Positions 52,741 through 60,616 of a stretch of DNA of 64,000 bases are shown here, in pieces. The notes under the pieces were generated by a model. That model saw nothing but the letters and a program-made list of their open reading frames with translations, ran no database searches and had not been told where the DNA came from. Each line of letters starts with the position of its first letter. Position 1 is the first letter of the stretch. Location: the NCBI RefSeq assembly GCF_030158815.1, contig NZ_BPFZ01000001.1, positions 62,001 through 126,000 of the forward strand, read 5' to 3'. This DNA comes from Candidatus Phycosocius spiralis. GTDB taxonomy: Bacteria; Pseudomonadota; Alphaproteobacteria; Caulobacterales; Aquidulcibacteraceae. The position numbers were made by a program, and so were the translations under genes.

Positions 52741-53514
52741 ATGATCGACAGCCATGTCAATTTACACCATGAAGCATTTCGCGTCGATTTTGACGATGTT
52801 ATGCGTCGCGCGCAGGGAGCAGGTATTGATGGTATGCTCACCATTTGCGATCAAATGAGTTCATTGCCCCAGATTGCAGCCCTTGCGGCCGCCCATAATC
52901 ATGTATGGCACAGTGTAGGGGCCCACCCCCATTTTGCCGATGACCATCTTGATTTGACGTCGGATCAGCTGGTAGCGGCAAGTCATTCTAGCAAAGCCAT
53001 CGGAATTGGCGAGACGGGCCTAGATTTTCATTATAATTACAGTAAATTGGAAGCACAAATTCAAGTATTTACCACCCATATTCATGCCGCGCGCGTGACA
53101 GGACTGCCCCTGATTGTTCATACACGAGAAGCCGATGAACTTATGGCGGACCTCTTAGAGCAAGAGACGCTAAAAGGCGCTTTCCCGATTCTTTTACATT
53201 GTTATACCAGCGGGCTTGAATTGTTACGTCGCGGGCTTGATCTTGGCGCTTATGTATCGTTTTCAGGGATTGCGACATTCAAAAATGCAGGTGCCGTCCG
53301 AGATGCTGCACGTTTGGTGCCCTTGGATAGACTGTTGATCGAAACCGATTGCCCGTATTTGGCACCCATACCAAAGCGTGGGCAGCGCAATGAGCCTGCA
53401 TTTTTACCCTATATCAACGCATTTTTGGCCGATTTTTATGGCGTTGAGGCTGCTGCCTTAGCGGCGCGAACCGATCAGAACTTTTTTGACCTGTTTAAAA
53501 AGGCCCAGCCATGA
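52741..53514 (+). CDS. tatD: TatD family metal-dependent hydrolase
   Basis: A TIM-barrel hydrolase of the TatD DNase family. Metal-site motifs: DSHVNLHHEAF (family DxHxHL variant), IGIGETGLDFHYNY, LPLIVHTREADEL, FPILLHCYTSGLELL and IETDCPYLAP. The first His pair reads HVNL rather than HCHL, so His is followed by Val, and the second metal His of the usual HxHL appears replaced by Asn; this may weaken metal binding. It lies nine bases after holB and overlaps the MBL gene by four bases. Confidence 0.92.
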   Translation: MIDSHVNLHHEAFRVDFDDVMRRAQGAGIDGMLTICDQMSSLPQIAALAAAHNHVWHSVGAHPHFADDHLDLTSDQLVAASHSSKAIGIGETGLDFHYNYSKLEAQIQVFTTHIHAARVTGLPLIVHTREADELMADLLEQETLKGAFPILLHCYTSGLELLRRGLDLGAYVSFSGIATFKNAGAVRDAARLVPLDRLLIETDCPYLAPIPKRGQRNEPAFLPYINAFLADFYGVEAAALAARTDQNFFDLFKKAQP

Positions 53515-54350
53515 CGGGAAACGGGCAAGCCCGCGTCCGGGTTACGATCTTGGGCTGTGGGTCTTCTGGGGGTGTTCCCCGCGTTGGTGGGGCTTGGGGG
53601 GTCTGTGATCCAAGCGAACCGCGCAATCGCCGCACCCGTTGCAGCCTATTGGTTGAAGCCTATCAGGGCACTTATAGCCACGAGACCTCAACGGTTGTTT
53701 TGATCGACACCTCGCCGGATTTACGAGCGCAATTACTGGCCGCCAAAGTAACCCATATTGACGCTGTGTTGTATACGCACGACCATGCCGACCAAAGCCA
53801 TGGGATCGACGATGTGCGGGCGATTGTGTATCATCAACGCCACCGTATCCCGGCTTATATGGATGAGGTTACCTCGCATAGCTTGATCAATCGGTTTGGC
53901 TATATTTTTGAAACACCAATTGGCAGTCATTATCCAGCACTTCTAGATGCCCAAATCATGCCAGAGCCAGGCGAAGTGTTACAAATCAACGGGGCAGGGG
54001 GATGGATTGGCTTTAGGGTCCTTAACCAAAACCACGGTGAAATGAACAGTTTGGGCTTTCGTTTTGGACCTGTTGCCTATTGTAATGATTGCAAACTCTT
54101 GCCGGAAGCCAGTTTAGCTGCCTGTTATGGGTTAGACTTATTCATTGTTGATGCGTTGCGCTATGCACCCCATCCAAGCCACGCCCATCTGGATCAAAGT
54201 CTCGCTTGGATTAATACGCTTAAACCAAAACAAGCCGTGCTGACCAATATGCATTTGGACTTAGACTACAAGACCTTGTGCGAAACATTGCCCGAAGGTG
54301 TCATTCCAGCCTATGATGGGCTCTACTTTGATCTGAACTTAGATCAATAG
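53511..54350 (+). CDS. MBL-fold metallo-hydrolase (PhnP-like)
   Basis: A metallo-beta-lactamase fold phosphodiesterase of 279 residues. Motifs: LGCGSSGGVPRVGGAWG and CDPSEPRNRRTRCSLLVE at the N-terminus, VLYTHDHADQSHGIDDVRAI with the zinc ligands, and LNQNHGEMNSLGFRFG. It is consistently encoded after tatD in alphaproteobacteria. It overlaps tatD by the four bases ATGA, so it is the last gene of tmk-holB-tatD-MBL. Confidence 0.92.
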   Translation: MTGNGQARVRVTILGCGSSGGVPRVGGAWGVCDPSEPRNRRTRCSLLVEAYQGTYSHETSTVVLIDTSPDLRAQLLAAKVTHIDAVLYTHDHADQSHGIDDVRAIVYHQRHRIPAYMDEVTSHSLINRFGYIFETPIGSHYPALLDAQIMPEPGEVLQINGAGGWIGFRVLNQNHGEMNSLGFRFGPVAYCNDCKLLPEASLAACYGLDLFIVDALRYAPHPSHAHLDQSLAWINTLKPKQAVLTNMHLDLDYKTLCETLPEGVIPAYDGLYFDLNLDQ

Positions 54351-54359
54351 AACAATAAT

Positions 54360-55688
54360 TTAATTATTAAATATCCAAATCGACAGACTATGGATAATCA
54401 GGCCCACAAGGCCCCCAATCACGGTGCCGCTGATGCGGATATATTGTAAATCACGGCCAACTGCGGCTTCAATCTGATCGACCACGGTTCGCGCGTCCCA
54501 GCTCTGGATGGTTTCAGCGACCATGGTACCGACACCTGCACCTTGCGCGCCCGCCAATTCAACAGCCCAAGCCTTTAGGCGCTTATTCAAGCTTTCGCGA
54601 AGCTCTGGGTCTTGCTCTATCGCCCGTGCAAGATCTTCTAGGCCCGCTGCAATGGCGGTACTTAGGCGCTCAGTTTCCTGTGGGGTTTGATCGCGCAAGG
54701 ATTTTTTGAGGTCATTCCATACTTGGGTCACATAATTGCGCACGACTTGGTGGTCAGACACCTCATAGACCCAACGCTGTAATTGATCGCGCAGATTAGG
54801 GTCGTGGCGTAAATCGCGGGCAAAATGGGCTAAAGCCTCATCAATTCTGGTGCGTATCGAATGGTTTGGGTCTTTTGAAGCCGCTTTCAACGTGTCCTTG
54901 ATGGCGGTGAGAAGCGCGTCAGAGGCGGCCGCATCAACCGAAAATAGCTTTGGTAACCAATCCATCTTGTCGGACACGCGGGTTCTAAATTCGGTTTCTT
55001 CTGAATGAATGGCAAGGTCCGCATGAAACAGGATCAAGTCCACAATGGCTGTGTGACGCCCGCCACGGATCAAAATATCGAGCCCCTCGGCCAATAACTG
55101 GGCGATATCGGCATGGCGCAAACGCTCAGTTAAGGTCGATTGCAGCCATTGGGCAATCTTGCCTTCATTGAGTAAGCCCAAGATACGCGGTACGGCCCCA
55201 GCTATCCCATGCCCAATGCGGCGCGCACGATCGCCTTCAGTGAGCCAATGCGCGCTCCCGCCCGCTAAATCCATGTCCTTGAGGCGGCGTTGCACTTGAT
55301 CGGGCTGGAGGAAGTTGCGGGAGATAAATCGGCCAAGGCCCGCGCCAATGCGGTCCTTCGACCGGGGAATAATGGCGGTGTGGGGAATAGGTAGACCCAA
55401 TGGGCGGCGAAACAGGGCCGTCACCGCAAACCAATCGGCCAACGCCCCAACCATAGCCGCCTCTGCAAAAGCGCGGATAAAGGGAACCGCCGGGTGGCTG
55501 GCCTCAAAAAACTTGGCCACCACAAACAAAGCCGTCATACCCAGAAACAAGCCCGTCGCGACCCGCTTCATCCGGCGATAGGCAATCATAGGATCTTCGG
55601 TCAGTGCCGGATTAAGGCCCATGGGCGTCGGTGGCTTAACATCAATCATCGGAATTTGGCGAAGTCCTGTTTGCACGTGGTCGCGCAT
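54360..55688 (-). CDS. DUF445 family membrane protein
   Basis: A protein of about 442 residues, with an N-terminal membrane segment (VATGLFLGMTALFVVAKFFE), the conserved AEAAMVGALADWFAVTALFR and GLPIPHTAIIPRSKDRIGAG blocks, a long helical cytosolic or periplasmic middle, and a final membrane helix (GTVIGGLVGLIIHSLSIWIF). The family is widespread and of unknown function. Several in-frame starts exist (55745, 55688, 55649); none has a strong ribosome site, and 55649 gives the most usual N-terminus. It converges on the MBL gene. Confidence 0.88.
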   Translation of the reverse strand: MRDHVQTGLRQIPMIDVKPPTPMGLNPALTEDPMIAYRRMKRVATGLFLGMTALFVVAKFFEASHPAVPFIRAFAEAAMVGALADWFAVTALFRRPLGLPIPHTAIIPRSKDRIGAGLGRFISRNFLQPDQVQRRLKDMDLAGGSAHWLTEGDRARRIGHGIAGAVPRILGLLNEGKIAQWLQSTLTERLRHADIAQLLAEGLDILIRGGRHTAIVDLILFHADLAIHSEETEFRTRVSDKMDWLPKLFSVDAAASDALLTAIKDTLKAASKDPNHSIRTRIDEALAHFARDLRHDPNLRDQLQRWVYEVSDHQVVRNYVTQVWNDLKKSLRDQTPQETERLSTAIAAGLEDLARAIEQDPELRESLNKRLKAWAVELAGAQGAGVGTMVAETIQSWDARTVVDQIEAAVGRDLQYIRISGTVIGGLVGLIIHSLSIWIFNN

Positions 55689-55866
55689 GTGTAGCGATAA
55701 AGCTATCAACTTATACCAGATGGCGATGCAAAGGGCATCCGGCAAGGCATTGCGGCTAAATGCTTGCGCATCAATCCTGCTAGCCGATTAAGAATTCCTG
55801 CACGGGTTACGATTGTTTTTCCATGCAACTTGGGTAAGCTTATCGAACAAAGATGGGTGAGTTTAC

Positions 55867-56724
55867 GTGAGAAAATGGCTTGGTTTCGCAGTCGCGTTTA
55901 TGCTTTTGGCACTCAGCGGCACGGTGCCTAGCGTGGCCCAAGATGAGGTGGACATCAGTTCCTCCTTTCCCGGTCTAAACGACGTTTCGCTCAAAAATTT
56001 AGGGCAACCGACCTCGTTTGCCGTGCCCACGGGATCCAGCACGGCCGTTGAATACCTGTTCTCCTTCACGAGGAAACCCGAAGTTGAGATTATATATCCA
56101 ACAAGGCAAATCTCATTTATGATGAGCTTTGGTGCTTCAGACCCTTCTTTTAGTAGCGCGGGGTGGAAAGAACACTGCGACTCTGGGCGCATGAAGTGCG
56201 TAGACAGCGATCGTGGTGAAGTTCGAAATTTCTGGGTAATGAGTTTTTACGAGTATAATTATCGTTATTTAACTTGTGATGAAGCGCTGGCTTTAGCCAA
56301 GATTGGCGCGCGGATGAATGGCTATCAAGTCATTGGTCTAGGGTCATATAGGTGCTGGCCATTCGATTGGGCGGCAGGCGAGCTCAATCTCGCCCCGAAA
56401 AAGGCGATCGTTGCCGGTCAATGCACCGCCAAAAGCTATGCGGGTCCTTGGTCGCGCCCGGGGAAGGGTGCGCAGCGCCCACAGGTGCGTTTACAATTTG
56501 ATGACGCCTCCGCCACCAAACAACCCATGGGCCGTGTTTCAGGCTTCAATGCGTCGCCTTATGGGGAAGGTGAGGTGGTGGTATCCCAAATTCAGGCATC
56601 TAAAACCTGCGAATACCGCGCCCAATGCACATCTCCCTTAGGCAGCGCAAACCCCTGCACCTTAAATGTTGATCCTGCAAAAGGGACGCTAAAAAAATCC
56701 TTGGCGGACCAAAGATATTTGTAA
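55867..56724 (+). CDS. Exported protein, 5' part of a two-module gene
   Basis: Not recognised. Residues 1-24 are a signal peptide ending SVAQ. Residues 30-180 form a domain with WKEHCDSGRMKCVDSD and YLTCDEALALAKIGARM. A first Cys-containing module starts at GQCTAKSYAGPWSRPG and ends KTCEYRAQCTSPLG with NPCTLNVDPAKGTLKK. The frame then stops at 56724, but the next bases in the +1 frame continue with a second copy of the same module. A seven-A run at 56691-56697 sits exactly at the junction, so one missing A explains the break. The GTG start has GGGTGAG upstream. Confidence 0.6.
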   Translation: MRKWLGFAVAFMLLALSGTVPSVAQDEVDISSSFPGLNDVSLKNLGQPTSFAVPTGSSTAVEYLFSFTRKPEVEIIYPTRQISFMMSFGASDPSFSSAGWKEHCDSGRMKCVDSDRGEVRNFWVMSFYEYNYRYLTCDEALALAKIGARMNGYQVIGLGSYRCWPFDWAAGELNLAPKKAIVAGQCTAKSYAGPWSRPGKGAQRPQVRLQFDDASATKQPMGRVSGFNASPYGEGEVVVSQIQASKTCEYRAQCTSPLGSANPCTLNVDPAKGTLKKSLADQRYL

Positions 56725-57086
56725 CCAACGTCGAATGGACGCGTGCAGGACCGGCACCTCAAGAAAAGACCTGTGGCGCAGCCGACATTGAGGGTAATTG
56801 GACGCGAACCGACGGCGCACAAGTCACGGTGGCTGGGGTGCGGTTTAAGGATGGCGGCAACGCGCTTTTGTATAATCATCCAACCGGCGGATGGCCCCAA
56901 GGCGCGTTTAAATTCAGTCAGATTAAGTCAACGGGTTCGTGCAATTGGGAAGCCCAATGTGCGACCGTTTATCGCGACTCCAGCAAAGGCGGCTTCAACA
57001 CGGTTCGTGGCGCTTGTACCCTGACCGTTGATCCTGAAACCAAAACAATGACGGCAAGTGGTACCCATGGCTCATTCAAACGCTAA
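56718..57086 (+). pseudogene. 3' part of the two-module exported protein, out of frame
   Basis: In this frame the sequence runs VTNVEWTRAGPAPQEKTCGA, then GNWTRTDGAQVTVAGVRFKD, KFSQIKSTGSCNWEAQC and ACTLTVDPETKTMTASGTHG. It mirrors the first module position by position: GxW-R, RF-D, SQI, C-x-x-x-A-QC and CTL-VDP-x-x-x-T. It has no ribosome site of its own, so it should be read as the end of the upstream gene, giving about 406 residues in total. Confidence 0.6.
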
Positions 57087-57525
57087 GAAGATCATTTTCG
57101 CTGGACTTGCTGTCGCCAGCATGGCAGCGCCAGCATCAGTGCAGGCACAAGACTTTTTGATAAAACGGGCAGATCCGGCAAAAATTGCTGCGGCTTATCC
57201 ACCAAAAGCGCTACGTGCAGGTATAGACGGCTGGGTCATGCTTCAGTGCAGCGTGCGCAAGACCGGGCAATTTGAGAAATGCACAATTTTGGAAGAAAAA
57301 CCGTTAGGCTACGGCTTTGGCGCTGCCGCACTTGCCTTTGGACCCGACTATTGGATCAATTTGAAAGACCCAAGAGCGGGAGCATTGCTGGGCGACCGTG
57401 TTCCTCAGGATATCGTGTTCAGGGTTGACGATGCACTCAAGTTGCCCGCCAAACCAATTAAGCCGCCCGCTAAACCCGTGCCACCGCTATGCCCGAGCAA
57501 AAAGGACTGCATGGAGGTAAATTGA
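57067..57525 (+). CDS. Exported TonB C-terminal-like protein
   Basis: A protein of about 152 residues with a signal peptide (IIFAGLAVASMAAPASVQAQ) and one TonB-C-like domain: AAAYPPKALRAGIDGWVMLQ, CSVRKTGQFEKCTILEEKP and GYGFGAAALAFG. Unlike TonB it has no N-terminal membrane anchor or long Pro-rich spacer in front, but its tail is proline-rich (KPIKPPAKPVPPLCP) with Cys residues. It overlaps the end of the upstream two-module gene by 20 bases, implying coupled translation. The function is not known. Confidence 0.72.
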   Translation: MAHSNAKKIIFAGLAVASMAAPASVQAQDFLIKRADPAKIAAAYPPKALRAGIDGWVMLQCSVRKTGQFEKCTILEEKPLGYGFGAAALAFGPDYWINLKDPRAGALLGDRVPQDIVFRVDDALKLPAKPIKPPAKPVPPLCPSKKDCMEVN

Positions 57526-57747
57526 AGTGCGCATCCCAATGCGCGCTTGAATCAGTTTGGTTATGGCGGTCGTTCGACCAGACAATCATGTTAAATTGAA
57601 GTTTAGACCATTTTGTCCCATAATACATATTATGCGAATTACGGATGAGGCGATTGATGAGTATAATGGCGCCTAATGCCTTCTAAAGATCATTGACGAG
57701 CGCGAACTCCCCTATTAGCTTCTGACGATTAGAGTTGGAGATATTCG

Positions 57748-58497
57748 ATGCGCTATTGGGTTATTGGTTTAGCTTTTTGTTTTGTGGGTTGTGCGTCTGT
57801 ACCAGTGTCGCCGGAGGAGCAAGTTCGCTTTGATACGATAGCAAGTCGCCTTAAGCCGCCTGCAACACTCTCTGGCGCGTTTTCAATAGTCGACCAGCGA
57901 AAGCCCGACGCTACTCAGGTCAAGGTCAATTTGACCGGTTTGGCTGGGGGGTTTTCATGTTTTATTGGTATTTCGCAGCTTGGGGATTCCAAATTTGCCG
58001 CCGACCGTATTGCGCGACTTGAGAATGCGCTGGCTGAGGCATTTCCAGGACGTTCAGGCCAACTAATTGTCAGACGGTACGACATCTATCTCAACCAAGG
58101 AAGCGAAGTCAGCACTATGGTCTGGTCAGTGGCCATCGGAGGCGCTTTGGGGGCCGCCGCGGCAAGCGGTGGCTTGGTTGGGTCTGGAGATGTTAATGCA
58201 CCAACCGTCTGGCGTAAGCCTAGATGTGATCGAGAACGCATGCATAGTGGATGGTTCGACCCCAGCGACCTAACCAGTAATTACCCTCCCGTTACGGTCG
58301 AGCTTGACGTTTCGGTGTTTGGACAGAATTATTCTATAAACGCTGCGCACTCGTCAGAGATAGTTATAGAAACTTACGGTGTAATACCGATGCAAAAGTC
58401 ACCCGTATTCAACGCAATTTTACAGACGACTATGGACAAAGCGAATGCGCGGTTGGTTAAGGCTATCCAAGCAAACTCGCCCCCAAAGACGGATTAG
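57748..58497 (+). CDS. Putative lipoprotein, unknown function
   Basis: A 249-residue protein with a lipobox at the N-terminus (LAFCFVGC, Cys15 the acylation site). The mature part has no family I recognise. A central glycine/alanine-rich hydrophobic segment (WSVAIGGALGAAAASGGLVG) could be a membrane-inserting or flexible region, and a Cys pair is possible at C72 and in PRCDRERM. It stands behind the TonB-like gene after a 220-base gap and belongs to a run of exported proteins. Confidence 0.65.
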   Translation: MRYWVIGLAFCFVGCASVPVSPEEQVRFDTIASRLKPPATLSGAFSIVDQRKPDATQVKVNLTGLAGGFSCFIGISQLGDSKFAADRIARLENALAEAFPGRSGQLIVRRYDIYLNQGSEVSTMVWSVAIGGALGAAAASGGLVGSGDVNAPTVWRKPRCDRERMHSGWFDPSDLTSNYPPVTVELDVSVFGQNYSINAAHSSEIVIETYGVIPMQKSPVFNAILQTTMDKANARLVKAIQANSPPKTD

Positions 58498-58654
58498 AGT
58501 TTGTTAGCAAGCTTTCCTGCAACCAGCCTCAATAGATGCCAGCTTTGGGCTGACATGCCCTTCCGCCGTCGCATCGTATCATGATGTGTGGCGGTTGCCT
58601 TTCCCTGTAATCGCTCTACTTCTGACTGGGTAGATATTTAATCGGAGTTTGGTG

Positions 58655-59266
58655 ATGCCAAAAACGAACGCTCGTGGTTTAGCAGGCCTCTTTAGCCTCA
58701 GTGGCGCCTTCGCGTGCTTGATCGCCTCTGTGACTGTCACACCGAGTTTGGCGGACAAGTTACCCATGCCAGCGAAATCAACCACCTCTAGCCAGCAATT
58801 TGAAGGCTTAATGGGCGGTCAGATCGATTTATCGGCTTATAGAGGCAAAGTCGTTTTGGTCGTGAATACCGCTTCAGAATGCGGCTATACCGGCCAATAT
58901 GCGGGCCTAGAGCGTTTATGGAAAGCGCGACGCGGCGATGGATTGGTTGTTGTTGGTGTGCCCTCTAATGATTTTGGTGGTCAAGAGCCTGGCAGTGCTG
59001 CCCAGATCAAAAAATTCTGTGAGCTCAATTACGGCGTAAGTTTCCCGATGGCTGCGAAATATAGCGTTAGAGGTCCTAACGCCCATCCATTTTATCGCAA
59101 TAGTTTGAAAGTGTTGGGCGCCAAAGCTGAACCAAAATGGAACTTCCATAAAATCTTGATTGGCAAGGATGGGCGCCCTGTAGACGCCTTCCCTTCGGCC
59201 GTCACGCCTGATGCTAAAGAGCTGACCCGGGCCATCAATGCAGCGTTGGCCGCACCAACAACCTAA
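58655..59266 (+). CDS. Exported glutathione peroxidase family protein
   Basis: A thiol peroxidase of the GPx fold, here with an export segment (SGAFACLIASVTVTPSLA) that most bacterial GPx lack. The catalytic set is present: peroxidatic Cys in VNTASECGYTGQYAGLE, Gln in VPSNDFGGQEPG and Trp in PKWNFHKILIG. The active site uses Cys, not selenocysteine. It probably detoxifies peroxides in the periplasm with thioredoxin-like reductants. CGGAG lies seven bases before ATG 58655. Confidence 0.9.
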   Translation: MPKTNARGLAGLFSLSGAFACLIASVTVTPSLADKLPMPAKSTTSSQQFEGLMGGQIDLSAYRGKVVLVVNTASECGYTGQYAGLERLWKARRGDGLVVVGVPSNDFGGQEPGSAAQIKKFCELNYGVSFPMAAKYSVRGPNAHPFYRNSLKVLGAKAEPKWNFHKILIGKDGRPVDAFPSAVTPDAKELTRAINAALAAPTT

Positions 59267-59331
59267 ATCAATTTGAGTTTCAAGGACTTCTGAGCTTTCA
59301 AGCCGCGCAAAGGCGTGTAAGCTAACCCTGA

Positions 59332-59670
59332 TCGTCCCATTGCCGCGCCATTACGCCGGCTTATTTGTTGCGCGCAATGATGGCCGATGTGGGCGATGAG
59401 GATTTGCTTCAAACTGGGCAAGACCGCACAGGCTTCTTCTACGCTTTGGTGACCTTAATCGGTAAAGCAGTCTCTGCGGTCGCTGTAGGGGTCACCTATA
59501 TTGGCCTGGGTCTGATCGGATTTGACTCTAACCTCGGTACCCAAAACAGTTCGCTCGCTTTGACGGGGTTAACCTTTCTATTTATCGGCGTGCCAATAAT
59601 CGTCAGTTTGATTGGCACTGCATTACTTTTATGCTACCTAATTGATTTTAATAGAACTATTAAGCTGTAA
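59332..59670 (+). pseudogene. C-terminal stump of an MFS (GPH-type) transporter
   Basis: The frame from a TGA at 59329 to 59670 encodes only the end of a sugar/cation symporter: AYLLRAMMADVGDEDLLQTG, QDRTGFFYALVTLIGKAVSA, YIGLGLIGFDSNLG and two further helices. It corresponds to the family motif AD-x-x-D-x-D-x-x-x-TG-x-R-x-x-G-x-FFA-x-x-T. The roughly 300 N-terminal residues are gone. A product starting at 59365 could be made, but it would not be a transporter. Confidence 0.7.
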
Positions 59671-59762
59671 AGTGAAATCAAGGCCAAGCGGGATACAGGC
59701 TTGATTGAACGATTATAATCGGTTTTTGGTTTTGGGCCTCAAGAATCACCCCATAAGGCCAC

Positions 59763-60560
59763 ATGACCGACCAAACTGCCTTAGAGCGCCTGCTTTCCAT
59801 TATGGCCGCCTTGCGCACCCCCGGTACAGGATGTTCCTGGGACCTAGAGCAAACCTTTGAAACCATTGCACCTTATACGATTGAAGAAGCTTATGAGGTG
59901 GCCGAAGCCATCGCGCAAAAGAACATGGCGGCCCTAAAAGAAGAATTGGGTGATTTGCTGTTTCAGGTGGTTTTTCATGCCCGTTTGGCTGAGGAGCAAG
60001 GCGCTTTTGGATTCGACGATGTCGTAAAAGCGCTATGTGAAAAAATGATGGCCCGCCATCCCCATGTTTTTGGCGATCAGATTATCGAAAGCGCTCAGGA
60101 GCAAACGCAAAATTGGGAAACGATCAAAGCTCACGAACGGACGCAAAAACTTGTTTCAGACTCTAGCGTATTGGCCGATGTCCCCCTCGCCTTACCTGCA
60201 CTGACGCGGGCTTTCAAATTGTCGAAACGGGCAGCGCGCGTCGGGTTTGATTGGCCTAATGTGGAGGAGGTTTTTGTTAAGTTGGCAGAAGAAACTGCTG
60301 AGGCCCGTGAGGCTTTAACTGAAGGTGTTTCGACGCATGTAGAAGAGGAAATCGGAGATATGCTATTTGTGCTCGCCAATCTGGCCCGCAAGGCAAACAT
60401 TGATCCAGAGCTTGCGTTACGGGGTGCCAATAGCAAGTTTGAGCGTCGGTTTCGTTGGATAGAGGCTGCATTAAAACGCCAAGGCAGCAGTCCAAATCAG
60501 TCCAGTCTCGAAGAAATGGAACAATTATGGCTTGAGGCCAAAGCGTATGAGCGGGCATAG
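59763..60560 (+). CDS. mazG: Nucleoside triphosphate pyrophosphohydrolase MazG
   Basis: Hydrolyses (d)NTPs to monophosphates and pyrophosphate as a house-cleaning enzyme. The 265-residue product has two MazG modules: EEAYEVAEAIAQKNMAALKE with ELGDLLFQVVFHARLA, and KLAEETAEAREALTEG with EEEIGDMLFVLANLARKA. The EExxE and ExxD metal motifs are kept in the first. The CPWD-like entry is CSWDLEQTFETIAPY. It converges with hflX, a frequent neighbour. Confidence 0.94.
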   Translation: MTDQTALERLLSIMAALRTPGTGCSWDLEQTFETIAPYTIEEAYEVAEAIAQKNMAALKEELGDLLFQVVFHARLAEEQGAFGFDDVVKALCEKMMARHPHVFGDQIIESAQEQTQNWETIKAHERTQKLVSDSSVLADVPLALPALTRAFKLSKRAARVGFDWPNVEEVFVKLAEETAEAREALTEGVSTHVEEEIGDMLFVLANLARKANIDPELALRGANSKFERRFRWIEAALKRQGSSPNQSSLEEMEQLWLEAKAYERA

Positions 60561-60616
60561 GCTTAATTCTATCTCGATTCTCGCTCCCTTCCCTTTCTAT
60601 TTCCCATAAGTCATGC

